From NCBI GenBank assembly GCA_015061695.1, contig SUWA01000011.1, positions 1 to 42,539 on the forward strand: a DNA stretch of 42,539 bases, given 5' to 3'. The stretch's first letter is position 1; each line of letters opens with the position of its first letter. Below are positions 13,504-22,128 of this stretch, one piece after another. The notes below the pieces were generated by a model. That model saw only the letters and a list, made by a program, of their open reading frames with translations, ran no database searches and was not told the DNA's origin. Source of the DNA: Lentisphaerota bacterium. Lineage in GTDB: Bacteria; Verrucomicrobiota; Lentisphaeria; Victivallales; Victivallaceae. The position numbers were made by a program, and so were the translations under genes.

Positions 13504-15513
13504 TCAGCCCAACGGAATATCTATCCGCGGATATCCGGGAGTTTTGCCCGGATGCCGGTCACTTAATAACAAAAACAGCGTCAAAGGTCCGATACGCCCC
13601 ACAAACATGGCAATGATGATGATGATCTTGCCAATAACATCCAGCGACTCGGTTATACCCAAACTCAATCCTACTGTAGAAAGTGCTGAAACCGCTTCAA
13701 AAGTCAGTTTGCCCGGCGAAATATCCTGGGTGGAAACCAACAGCAGTACCAGCACAAAAAGTACGCAGATCGCCGATACCAGCACCGCCAGCGCATGCAG
13801 TACGCTGGAATGAGATACTCTGCGGCTGCCGATAACGACCTGTTCTTCGTTGCGCAGAGCAGCTCTGAATGCAAACAACAACACTGCTGCAGTAGTTGTT
13901 TTGATGCCGCCGGCCGTTCCGCCGGGGCTGCCGCCGATAAACATCAGCGCCATGGTCAGCATGGCCGCCGGTACTCCCATGCTCAACAGGTCGACCGCAT
14001 TGAATCCGGCAGTACGCATGGATGCAGAAAGAAAAATACTGTTGATGACTTTATCGGTAATTCCCAAATGCCCCAGGATCCCGTTCCACTCAAAAAGCAG
14101 TACAAAAAATGCTCCGGTCAGCAGCAATATACCTGTCGAATACAAAACCAGTTTACTGATGAACGGCAACTGGCGTTTGCGCCGCATATCCAGAAGACCG
14201 AACGTTACCGCCGGCGACACCCCGCCCAGCACGACCTGACAGGCGATGACCAGCAGCAGCATACCTTCGTTCATATATGGACTCAAACCGGCTTCACCGG
14301 GGAAGATCCCGGCATTGCAGTAAGCCGAAATACTGGTGAAAACGCCCAGTTCCAGAGCTTGCGCAAAATTACCGTGTACCGAATAAAATCCCCAGGTAAG
14401 AAAGAATGCGCCGATCAATTCAACAATAAAAGTAAAACTGAAAATCAACCGCAGATTTCTGGAGAGATCATTTTCTTCCACGCCGGATATTTCGTTGAAT
14501 ATCAGCTCCTGATTGAGCGATAATTTGCCCAGCGCGTGCAGTGCCAGGGTAGCCAGGGTCATTATCCCCAGCCCGCCGCATTGGATCAGGAGCAGCAGGA
14601 ATATCCGGCCGACCGGAGTCAGCTCTTTGGACACATCGATCGTAGTCAAGCCGGTGATACACGCTCCGCTGACGGCTGTAAATGCTGCGTCGATCACCGG
14701 AATATTTTCCTGCATGGCGATCGGAGTGCGCAACAGCAGCGTTCCGGCGGCACACAGCGCCATAAAGGTCAGCACCAGACAGCGGGCCGGGTGCCGGAGT
14801 ATCAATTCCAGATACTGCAGATCCGCATGTTTGCGCCGCAATATCAGCACCAATGCAATAACGGCAAATATCAGCGCGGTTATTACTATACCCCCGGTAA
14901 ATGTTTCCGTCAGCAGTATTATAAGAACCACACCCAGCAGAGCTGTTATCAGCCGTGGATGATGAAAAAACTCCCGGATTTTCAGATAAGGGATGAGTAA
15001 AACCATGCCCACAAATGTATTTATAAGCACCGCCAGCGGAAAAAACTCAAATTTGTAAGCAAAAAGCGGCGAAAATAATGTCAGCAGCAACGTCCCCCAA
15101 CAGCAGCCGTAAAAGCGGTTCAATTGCAGTTTGCCGGTCAGCTTGGCCGCCGGATAAAGCCGGGCCGAAAACATGTAGTAGAGTCCGCCGGCGGATAATA
15201 TGGCGTAAAACAACGTCAGCAGTGCATCGTTGATCAGCTCGAACCACAGGATGGCAGTATTGAGCATCATACCGGCCAATACCAGCAGTTTGCCCCGGTG
15301 AGGCTTGCTGAAAATCATAGCTATGCCGGAAATTTGCAGTACCGGGATCATCAAGCCGAGCAGTAACGACAAGGCCTGCCCCCAAGGTCCGAACAGACCG
15401 GCAAGATATGGATGTTGTATTTCGCACGCCAGAACTGTCAGCGGCAAAAATCCCATTACCAGCCCCTGCAGAGCATACTGGCGGGATTGGATTTGTAATT
15501 CATTGAACTTCAC
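13504..15513 (-). CDS. ktrB: KtrB/TrkH-type K+ channel subunit with long N-terminal membrane extension
   Basis: A 669-residue membrane protein. The core (about 238-669) has the four pore regions of the Trk/Ktr/HKT superfamily: SGACITGLTTID (282-293), AYCNAGIFPG (397-406), MRTAGFN (499-505) and STVGLSLG (612-619), each with the filter glycine, plus GGSPGGTAGGIKTTT (527-541). Residues 1-237 form an extra domain with about seven hydrophobic segments that ordinary KtrB (about 450 residues) lacks. The start is a GTG at 15513, with AAGGAG nine bases upstream. First gene of the minus-strand unit running to 10306. It imports K+ (or K+/Na+) with KtrA. Confidence 0.93.
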   Translation of the reverse strand: MKFNELQIQSRQYALQGLVMGFLPLTVLACEIQHPYLAGLFGPWGQALSLLLGLMIPVLQISGIAMIFSKPHRGKLLVLAGMMLNTAILWFELINDALLTLFYAILSAGGLYYMFSARLYPAAKLTGKLQLNRFYGCCWGTLLLTLFSPLFAYKFEFFPLAVLINTFVGMVLLIPYLKIREFFHHPRLITALLGVVLIILLTETFTGGIVITALIFAVIALVLILRRKHADLQYLELILRHPARCLVLTFMALCAAGTLLLRTPIAMQENIPVIDAAFTAVSGACITGLTTIDVSKELTPVGRIFLLLLIQCGGLGIMTLATLALHALGKLSLNQELIFNEISGVEENDLSRNLRLIFSFTFIVELIGAFFLTWGFYSVHGNFAQALELGVFTSISAYCNAGIFPGEAGLSPYMNEGMLLLVIACQVVLGGVSPAVTFGLLDMRRKRQLPFISKLVLYSTGILLLTGAFFVLLFEWNGILGHLGITDKVINSIFLSASMRTAGFNAVDLLSMGVPAAMLTMALMFIGGSPGGTAGGIKTTTAAVLLFAFRAALRNEEQVVIGSRRVSHSSVLHALAVLVSAICVLFVLVLLLVSTQDISPGKLTFEAVSALSTVGLSLGITESLDVIGKIIIIIAMFVGRIGPLTLFLLLSDRHPGKTPGYPRIDIPLG

Positions 15514-15535
15514 AAAATAATACTCCTTGGAGGAT

Positions 15536-15563
15536 AATATATCATAGTTGCTTGAAGTTTCAA
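15536..15563 (-). promoter_or_regulatory. Candidate promoter of the ktrB operon
   Basis: On the minus strand TTGAAA (15558-15563), 16 bases and TATATT (15536-15541), 23 bases before the GTG start. If transcription starts here the 5' UTR is short. Confidence 0.5.
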
Positions 15564-15600
15564 ATATTTATGTCGAAAAAATATATCTTGATCGTTTTAT

Positions 15601-15632
15601 AAAAAACGGGCCGGAGTTTTCCCCGACCCGTT
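15601..15632 (-). terminator. Terminator of the amidohydrolase gene
   Basis: On the minus strand ACGGGTCGGGG, an AAAA loop region and CTCCGGCCCGT make an imperfect stem followed by TTTTTT (the A run at 15601-15606). It sits 19 bases after the amidohydrolase stop. Confidence 0.75.
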
Positions 15633-15650
15633 GTACAAAACTTTTCAGCT

Positions 15651-16529
15651 TCAGAGATTGAGCAGACGAATGGCGTTTTCGCGCGCAATTTTGTTGAAAA
15701 CCGTCTGGCTGATCTTGCCTTCGGCCAGCAATTTCTTGAGGAAATTGATCAACAGAGTGTGTTCCTCATCGCTGGGGGCCGAGCAAATGTCGATGCCGAA
15801 CATCAGGCGATCCTGGAACTCGTTGAGGAACTTCACGGCGTAGTCTTCGTCGCGGCTCAACGCGTTGCAGCCCGATCCGGCAGAGAGGTCGCCGTACAGA
15901 TTGGGGTGTTTACGCATCAGTTTGGGTACCGCACCTTCGACGACTTTGCCTTTGGGATAGCCGGCGCGGTCGCCGGGGACTTCCAGCTGGCTGATTTCGG
16001 CCCAGAAAGTCTGGCTGTGAGCAAAGATCTTCATGCCCGGGAAGCGCGACAGCGTTTCATCCAGACCCGGCAGACCCGCTTCATCATAAATACCGTAGCA
16101 GCGGCCGTAACGGTGGCCGACGTGGATGGTCATGGGCCATTCCATAGCTTCGATCGCTTTGAAGAGATTGGTCATAAAGGGATCAAAAAAGCTCTTGTTG
16201 CAGATGACTTCGCCCACACCCTTGCATCCGGCATCGCGGTACTGCTTGAAAATATCCAGCAAATCAGTATGCGGATCGTTCCATGCGGTCTGCGGGTGAA
16301 TATTGCAGAACGGGATAAAGCGGCCCGGATGGCGTTCGGCAGCTTCCAGAATATCTGCATTGGGTTGCGGTTCGTAAAATTCCGGTCCGATCAGCGGAAG
16401 CAATACCGCTTTTTCGATTTCGTGCCGGTCATAAAATTCGATAAGTTGGTCGGCATTCGGCCAGGGGCGGCGGCCGGGAGCCTGAAAGAAGGTTTTGCGA
16501 TAGGCATGTGCATGAATGTCAATAAACAT
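15651..16529 (-). CDS. Amidohydrolase-superfamily metal-dependent hydrolase
   Basis: A 292-residue cytoplasmic TIM-barrel protein of the amidohydro_2 type (the ACMSD/LigW-like branch). It opens with MFIDIHAHAY, the H-x-H metal site at the end of strand 1; HVGHRYG and IFAHSQ supply further histidines, and GIDICSAPSDEE has the terminal aspartate. Such enzymes hydrolyse or decarboxylate small carboxylated or cyclic substrates; the actual substrate cannot be read from the sequence. AAGGA lies ahead of the ATG at 16529. It is transcribed alone, with a terminator at 15601 and a small inverted repeat near its promoter. Confidence 0.88.
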   Translation of the reverse strand: MFIDIHAHAYRKTFFQAPGRRPWPNADQLIEFYDRHEIEKAVLLPLIGPEFYEPQPNADILEAAERHPGRFIPFCNIHPQTAWNDPHTDLLDIFKQYRDAGCKGVGEVICNKSFFDPFMTNLFKAIEAMEWPMTIHVGHRYGRCYGIYDEAGLPGLDETLSRFPGMKIFAHSQTFWAEISQLEVPGDRAGYPKGKVVEGAVPKLMRKHPNLYGDLSAGSGCNALSRDEDYAVKFLNEFQDRLMFGIDICSAPSDEEHTLLINFLKKLLAEGKISQTVFNKIARENAIRLLNL

Positions 16530-16866
16530 TTTTCTGCGTCCTTATAATTAATTATTCTTTGTATTGCCGGCAGTTTATCTGCCGCTTTGTGTTAATATAG
16601 CACAATAAAAATAAAAATCTCGACTTTTCGCTGCCGCCAACGGATTTTTTACATAAAAATTATTTTTAAGCCCGGCCGGACCGGCACATGGCCCGGCTGG
16701 CCGAAAGTTTTATCATTTGCGTTTAAGCATGTGAAAAAGTGAAAAGCAAATCTAATTACAAGAAATCCCGTAATTTTCTGCCACATAAACAACTGTCACT
16801 GCCGGCAAAGCATGTTTTTTTAACTGAAGCGATACAAAATTTTGTAAATATGCTTAATTTTTCTCA
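16530..16866. other. Intergenic region with two inverted repeats
   Basis: There is no gene in these 337 bases. CGGCAG-TTTAT-CTGCCG (16568-16584) and a GC-rich imperfect hairpin of CGGCC/CCGG segments (about 16672-16704) stand out. The remainder is AT-rich and unremarkable. No terminator for the minus-strand gene upstream (16867-18900) is obvious. Confidence 0.5.
16568..16599 (-). promoter_or_regulatory. Promoter -10 and adjacent inverted repeat before the amidohydrolase
   Basis: A TATATT (16594-16599, minus strand) has no good -35. The perfect hairpin CGGCAG/CTGCCG begins about ten bases downstream of it, at the expected transcription start. That is a typical repressor position, though a 5' UTR hairpin is equally possible. 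Confidence 0.35.
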
Positions 16867-18900
16867 TTAAGGAGTTCCAGCCGGGCGCCTTATCACCTTG
16901 CCGGGAAAAAAGTTAAATTCATCTTTATAAGTACAGTTTTGCGGAATTTCCAACGTTTTCAATTTGCTGAAGGAGCTGAAAGCAGTTGCATCGATCCAAC
17001 TTACGCTGTCCGGAATCTTTATTGCAGTCAGATTATCGCAATCGGCAAACGCCCTCTCACCGATGGCAGTTACGCTGTCCGGAATCTTTATTGCAGTCAG
17101 ATTACGGCAATCGGCAAACGCATGTTTACCGATGGCAGTTACCCCCTCCGGGATTGTTACCGAAGTAATATTGCTGCTCATCACGCCGCTGACCGTGCGG
17201 CCATCCTTGCTTAAAACAAGCACATTTTCTATTGCTTTGTTCGCCCTTGCCCGATCGACCGCAAACATTCCGTACAATGTTACCAGAACTGCCGCAACAG
17301 AACAAGCCAGATAAACTTTCGGGCTCAATTCAAAGGGCTTTTTCCGGTCAATCAGGCAGTGGATGATTGCAAATATATCGACCAAACAGGACAGAACCAG
17401 AAAAACCGCGCCGTATTCCACCGGAATATTCAATTTTTCCAACCAAATCAATGCCCGGGGATTATCTTCCGGCAGTATCCACTGCAAAATCGGCACGCAC
17501 CCGAACAAAAGCAAAAACATATTCAGCGGCAGCATAAAGTGCCACTTGATATTGCAATAATAAGCATTACTGATCGCCTTAATGGTAAACAGCAGCGAAA
17601 TGACCGAAATGCAGGTTACAAATTCTCCTGTACTCCTCCATGTATCGTTCGGTTGGGCTCCTGCATACACAAAACTCATAAGCACCATCAAACCGCAGCC
17701 GATCAGGGCAAAGCCAATCGTTTTGAGCAAAAATGCAAGCCGGTTTCTTTCCGCCGCCCTGCAGCTGCTCCACATGCAGAGAATGAACCACACCCCGTTG
17801 CAAATATATGGATTGCCGATTATTTTATGCAAAAATCCTGCCCAACTAAACAAAGCATCAATAGTAAATTTTTGTGAAAAATATACTGCACCAAAAATAC
17901 AGAAACCATACCAGCACCATCTTGCCGGCAAGCGCCAGTCAAATCCGCGCCCGATATTTCTGAAAATCGTCTTCCAGGTAAATATCAGAGCCAAGATCAG
18001 TATTATTCCCCAGGCCGCAACCTGCGAAATCATCGGATGCGGCAATCCGGTTGCTTCGACCCTCAGCATAGCAAGCAAAGCGGCAATGACCGGCAGGAAC
18101 ATACACAGGAACAGACGCCCGAATTTGCCTTGAGCGATGAGCAAAACCAGCAATATTTTTGCCATACTTTCGAGGATCAATATGATTGTATAATGCCACA
18201 ATGCCGTCCTGAAAAGTTCATTATTAACCATGCCTGACCCCATTCCGGGCTCCGGCGGAAAAACACATTTGTAAGCGATCGGCAGCAAAATAACTGCGAT
18301 CAGCGGCAGGATCAGAGTATGGAACGTTTTCCGGAACTTTTCTTCATCATCCCGTGCGGCGATCAACAGCATCCCCGCCGCCAGCAAGGCGCTTGATATG
18401 GCCGTGCTGATCCCCGCCAGTGACGACCTCACAAAGCTGAAGCAAGCTCCATACTCAAGGCCATAGCGGAAAGCATAGGCAACCACCGCCGAATCTATGA
18501 GCATCCCGCCAATTACATACAGCAAGCCGGTCAAAATAAAAAAGATCAGATAACTGTTTTTATACCACGGCAGATAACAATTGCAATACCATTCTTTCAA
18601 TTTGGAGTTGGCCTTGCCGGCATCGCAATGAACGGCCGCATCCGGCAAATATGTTGCCACCGGGGCAACTTTTACCGGCGCTGCAACCGGCGCTGCCGCC
18701 GGAACATCCAACGGTTTGAGCGCTCCCGGCATGACAATTGGCACGGCACGCACTTCCGGCTTGACCTCTTTGGCGGCAGTTGCTGTTGCGCCGGCTTCGG
18801 CAGTTGCGCTGTTCAACCACTCCCGGCAATAGCGGCACTTCAAAGCATCCGCCTTGATTATTTCGCCGCAAAAAGGACAAACTCGAGTATCGTTATTCAT
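16867..18900 (-). CDS. Zinc-ribbon / polytopic membrane / leucine-rich-repeat fusion protein
   Basis: 677 residues with three parts. An N-terminal zinc ribbon has C8-x2-C11 and C22-x2-C25 (CPFCGEIIKADALKCRYCREW). An Ala/Val/Pro-rich linker (~30-85) leads to a large membrane region (~115-555) with roughly twelve hydrophobic helices. The C-terminus (~570-665) has BspA-type leucine-rich repeats (VTIPEGVTAIGKHAFADC, then IKIPDSVTAIGERAFADC) of 23 residues. The repeats come right after a last helix (VYLACSVAAVLVTLYGMFAV). The membrane part is not recognised as a transporter. With an even helix number the repeats would be on the same side as the zinc ribbon, the cytoplasm. Monocistronic; no partner genes nearby. 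Confidence 0.75.
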   Translation of the reverse strand: MNNDTRVCPFCGEIIKADALKCRYCREWLNSATAEAGATATAAKEVKPEVRAVPIVMPGALKPLDVPAAAPVAAPVKVAPVATYLPDAAVHCDAGKANSKLKEWYCNCYLPWYKNSYLIFFILTGLLYVIGGMLIDSAVVAYAFRYGLEYGACFSFVRSSLAGISTAISSALLAAGMLLIAARDDEEKFRKTFHTLILPLIAVILLPIAYKCVFPPEPGMGSGMVNNELFRTALWHYTIILILESMAKILLVLLIAQGKFGRLFLCMFLPVIAALLAMLRVEATGLPHPMISQVAAWGIILILALIFTWKTIFRNIGRGFDWRLPARWCWYGFCIFGAVYFSQKFTIDALFSWAGFLHKIIGNPYICNGVWFILCMWSSCRAAERNRLAFLLKTIGFALIGCGLMVLMSFVYAGAQPNDTWRSTGEFVTCISVISLLFTIKAISNAYYCNIKWHFMLPLNMFLLLFGCVPILQWILPEDNPRALIWLEKLNIPVEYGAVFLVLSCLVDIFAIIHCLIDRKKPFELSPKVYLACSVAAVLVTLYGMFAVDRARANKAIENVLVLSKDGRTVSGVMSSNITSVTIPEGVTAIGKHAFADCRNLTAIKIPDSVTAIGERAFADCDNLTAIKIPDSVSWIDATAFSSFSKLKTLEIPQNCTYKDEFNFFPGKVIRRPAGTP
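17001..17138 (-). repeat. Two near-identical 69-bp leucine-rich-repeat units
   Basis: 17001-17069 and 17070-17138 match over about the first 50 bases with only a couple of differences, encoding IPDSVTAIGERAFADC-type units. A third, diverged unit follows to about 17170. Recent duplication within the gene. Confidence 0.8.
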
Positions 18901-18959
18901 AGCACACTTTTGAATTTTGTATAGATTTTTTCAATGATTTTATTAGCCGTGTTACGGAT

Positions 18960-18989
18960 AATATAGTCTATAAATTGCTGACTTGCCAA
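18960..18989 (-). promoter_or_regulatory. Candidate promoter of the 16867-18900 gene
   Basis: Minus strand TTGGCA (18984-18989), 18 bases, TATATT (18960-18965), 60 bases before the ATG. The remaining 18990-19160 has no other recognisable element. Confidence 0.45.
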
Positions 18990-19162
18990 TGATTTACCTG
19001 CAATTTGCACAAAATACATAACTTTGTTTGTTCTTCATGTGTTTGCAGTAATGACACTCTTGGGCAATTATTACATTTCACAATTGCGGCTACCGGTTAT
19101 TCTTACCGTCTCCCGGTGCCACAGCCATACCATAACTTTTCTGTAAAGCAACTGTAAAAGAT

Positions 19163-19190
19163 TTGAAAAATATAAAAAAAATGCTATCTT
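19163..19190 (+). promoter_or_regulatory. Candidate promoter of the large secreted protein
   Basis: TTGAAA (19163-19168), 16 bases, TATCTT (19185-19190). A TTG start codon could be read at 19163, but it coincides with this -35 and gives an unlikely leader, so the site is read as a promoter with translation starting at 19226. Confidence 0.45.
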
Positions 19191-19225
19191 TACAGAAAGT
19201 TATTGAACAGCAGTGGACGTATTTT

Positions 19226-22072
19226 ATGAAAATCACCCGTATTGCGATTTTGATCTCCGCCATCATCCTGACACTTCAGTCGGCGGCAGCAGATGCTTTG
19301 TCAATTCCGTGCGGCAGCAAAAAAAGTATTGTATACTCTGCCGGAAAAGCCCCGCGTTATCTGGCATTTGATGCTGTGATCAACACCCATGGCAAATACA
19401 CATCCGGCGGGGCATACGGTTTGGCTGTACGGCTCAACGGCCACGCACTGCTGGCCTCGGAACTGGTCAACAAACCTTTCAGCATCAACTATAATAAAGG
19501 CAAACTCAATTATATTGACGATGGCGGGAGGCTTTTTCTGCCTTATTTATCGACCGGCCAGGCCAACCGCATCAGCCAAACTTTTGTCTTTAAGGTGGAA
19601 AACCTTGCCCGCGCGGCCGAAAATACGCTGGAAATAAGCAATATATATAACTTTTACGCCGATTCGCAAGTGGAAATCAGCGCGTTGCGCTGGCTGGATT
19701 CCCGGCCGGAAGGCAGCCAAATCACAGCTCCGCAGATAAAAAACCGGCGGTTGGCCGGGGTTATTTCCATACCGCTGGGCGGCAAAAAATCGATTCCGGT
19801 TTCTGAAAACCCCGATCGACTGTCATATCTGATCTTTTCCGGCCGGATCGAAACCAACCAATGGCGCAGCGGGGCTCAACCGGCTCTGATCATCCGCGTC
19901 AACGGTCAAAGTGTCAGGGCAATGCGTCTGAAAAACAAAAGTCCATACTTCCATTTCCGAACCGACAGCAATATGGAGTGGGTATCCGGCGACCGCATCA
20001 ATCTGGGCTACTACCCGCTGCATCAAGTCAAAAAAACGATCGACGGACATTTTATCCACGACTTTGTTTTTGACTTATCCGGCTTGCTGAAAAATGACAG
20101 CAGCGATGTTATTGAACTCGAAAATATCTTTGCCGCATTCCCGGGCAGTACAGTCGAGCTGTTTGATTTGCGCTTGAGCGACGGTAATTTTCTGCGTTCG
20201 CGCCATAGCAGCGAAACAGTGTTGAACAGTTATGGTGTTCACCAGTTGCGCCAGCGTGCCGAAAGTCTGCACCGGGGCGTAAATAAAAAATTCGATACCC
20301 CCACGGAAAGCACTCTGATACAAACTCCCATTGTATTTACGCCCGGCCAACTGCCGCGCTGCAAAATCAGTATCTCGGAACAAGACGGAGGACTCGAGTT
20401 CCGGAACAATAGCGAAAAATTGCTTTTAACTACTCAATACCAGCTCTGCGGCAAGACTTTTACCTTGCAGAATAATCAACTGCAGACGCCCGAACTGAAG
20501 GTCAGCCGTCAAATCCGGTTCACAGCTTACGGCGCGATCATCAGCGATACTTTGACCAATCGCACCAATAAGGATCTGCCGGTAGTAATGCTGCACAGTT
20601 TCAAGTTGGATCTGGAGCGTCTGCAATCGTTCCGCGTGGCGGGCGAAGCGCTGCCGACCTTCAATTTGAGTACCAACAACCTGACTGAACGCAAGTATTC
20701 GCAGACCCCGCTCATTTTTCTGCAAATGCCGGAAAACTCTTTTGGCATCTACATTACGGACGATGTCTTGCGCAATCAATACTCACTGCTGACAGTTGAC
20801 GAAACGCTGCATCTGACGGACGATATATTTTATCTGCCGCCCCAAAAGAGTTACACCACCAGTTTCCGGATCTATTCGTTCCCGGGCAATTACTATGATT
20901 GTTTGAATCTGCTGCGTAAAGAGTTTGATTTGCATCAACTCATACCCGGATTGTTCGGTTTTGTTTATCAGGAAAAAAATTCGCCTTACTACGAGCGGTA
21001 TTACCGGCAAAAACTCAATACGCCCGAAAAGATCCGGGAGTTTTTTGCTGCTTCCGGCATCACCATCCCCGCCGCCACCGGCAATCCCATGCTCTATGGC
21101 AGCGAAAAATCTGTTGAGTGGCAAAAAGCCTATTCGGTCTGGGAGCAGTTCCAAACCGACATCCGCAGCGCAAAAGCGCCGGTCAAGGCCTTTCTGCACT
21201 ACTGCGACGTGCATCTGGTAGCCGTCAAAGGCGACAAAGATCTGGATGGTCAAAGTTTATGGCAGGAGCGTCTGCATGACAGCGTAATGCTCAATGCCAA
21301 CGGCCACCCTGTCCCCTACAGTTCCGGGAAACTCTACCATGTGGTGCCGACTTTGGAAAACAGCTCCGGCCGTCAGATCAAAGCCAATTTGCAACCAGTT
21401 CTGGCCCGGCATCCAGCCAACGGCATATTTTTTGATGAGTTCAACCACTCCCGCGCCCGCATTGCCTGGAACATGAGCGATAATTATTCGGCGCTGTTGG
21501 ATAAAAACGGCAATATAACGCGTAAATTTGCCATTGTACCGCTGAAAGCGCAGCCGTTTCTGCTGGATATTGCCCGCACGGCCACTGCCAATGGCCGCAT
21601 TGCCTATGCCAATCAATTTGATTGTACGCTGCAGCTTATGCAGCTGCCGCTGGTGCATTTTGCCGAACCGGTGGCACATGAAGAGAGTTATCTGATCCGT
21701 GCCGCACAGTGTTCGCGTTCGCCGCTGACTTTAAGCTGCAAGCGCAATACTGCAGTCTGGAGCGATATAAAATATTTTCTGCAATATGGTGTGGCGGTCT
21801 GCTATTACGCCAGCCGCAGTTACGGCGATCACGTTTTGCAAAAACTTTATCCGCTGACAGTTTACGAAGTTCAGCCCGGTGTGATCTATGGCGGAAACAA
21901 GCTCCTGACCGGCCGATCCGGCACCTACACCCTGCCCGGAGCAGAAAAACTGACCGTATACATCTACCGCGATCCCGACGGCATGTCAGCCGAAACCCGG
22001 CAAATCACCGGCAATACTGTGGATTTACAGCTGGACCCCGCTACCGAAGTCGCTCTGATCGTGGTCAGGTAA
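19226..22072 (+). CDS. Large secreted protein, duplicated N-terminal beta domains, possible glycoside-hydrolase-like barrel
   Basis: 948 residues from the ATG at 19226. A signal peptide (MKITRIAILISAIILTLQ, cleavage near SAAADA) indicates export. Two related ~150-residue domains follow: each starts with (I)P.G.KKSI, has a LAVRLNG/LIIRVNG strand and a F.F.V./FVFDLS strand, and ends with an EISN/ELEN...A.S.VE(I/L)..LR.. motif, so an internal duplication is likely. The middle region is beta-rich. The C-terminal third reads like a TIM-barrel with ANGIFFDEFNHSRA, an acidic strand end seen in glycoside hydrolases, and ends in a beta-sandwich. A polysaccharide-active role is an inference only; no family is named with confidence. 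No transport or regulatory genes flank it. Confidence 0.7.
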   Translation: MKITRIAILISAIILTLQSAAADALSIPCGSKKSIVYSAGKAPRYLAFDAVINTHGKYTSGGAYGLAVRLNGHALLASELVNKPFSINYNKGKLNYIDDGGRLFLPYLSTGQANRISQTFVFKVENLARAAENTLEISNIYNFYADSQVEISALRWLDSRPEGSQITAPQIKNRRLAGVISIPLGGKKSIPVSENPDRLSYLIFSGRIETNQWRSGAQPALIIRVNGQSVRAMRLKNKSPYFHFRTDSNMEWVSGDRINLGYYPLHQVKKTIDGHFIHDFVFDLSGLLKNDSSDVIELENIFAAFPGSTVELFDLRLSDGNFLRSRHSSETVLNSYGVHQLRQRAESLHRGVNKKFDTPTESTLIQTPIVFTPGQLPRCKISISEQDGGLEFRNNSEKLLLTTQYQLCGKTFTLQNNQLQTPELKVSRQIRFTAYGAIISDTLTNRTNKDLPVVMLHSFKLDLERLQSFRVAGEALPTFNLSTNNLTERKYSQTPLIFLQMPENSFGIYITDDVLRNQYSLLTVDETLHLTDDIFYLPPQKSYTTSFRIYSFPGNYYDCLNLLRKEFDLHQLIPGLFGFVYQEKNSPYYERYYRQKLNTPEKIREFFAASGITIPAATGNPMLYGSEKSVEWQKAYSVWEQFQTDIRSAKAPVKAFLHYCDVHLVAVKGDKDLDGQSLWQERLHDSVMLNANGHPVPYSSGKLYHVVPTLENSSGRQIKANLQPVLARHPANGIFFDEFNHSRARIAWNMSDNYSALLDKNGNITRKFAIVPLKAQPFLLDIARTATANGRIAYANQFDCTLQLMQLPLVHFAEPVAHEESYLIRAAQCSRSPLTLSCKRNTAVWSDIKYFLQYGVAVCYYASRSYGDHVLQKLYPLTVYEVQPGVIYGGNKLLTGRSGTYTLPGAEKLTVYIYRDPDGMSAETRQITGNTVDLQLDPATEVALIVVR

Positions 22073-22128
22073 TGCAATCATAGTGCTGTTTCTTCTCCCC
22101 CCAATCGGGTTACAACAGCTTGCATGGA

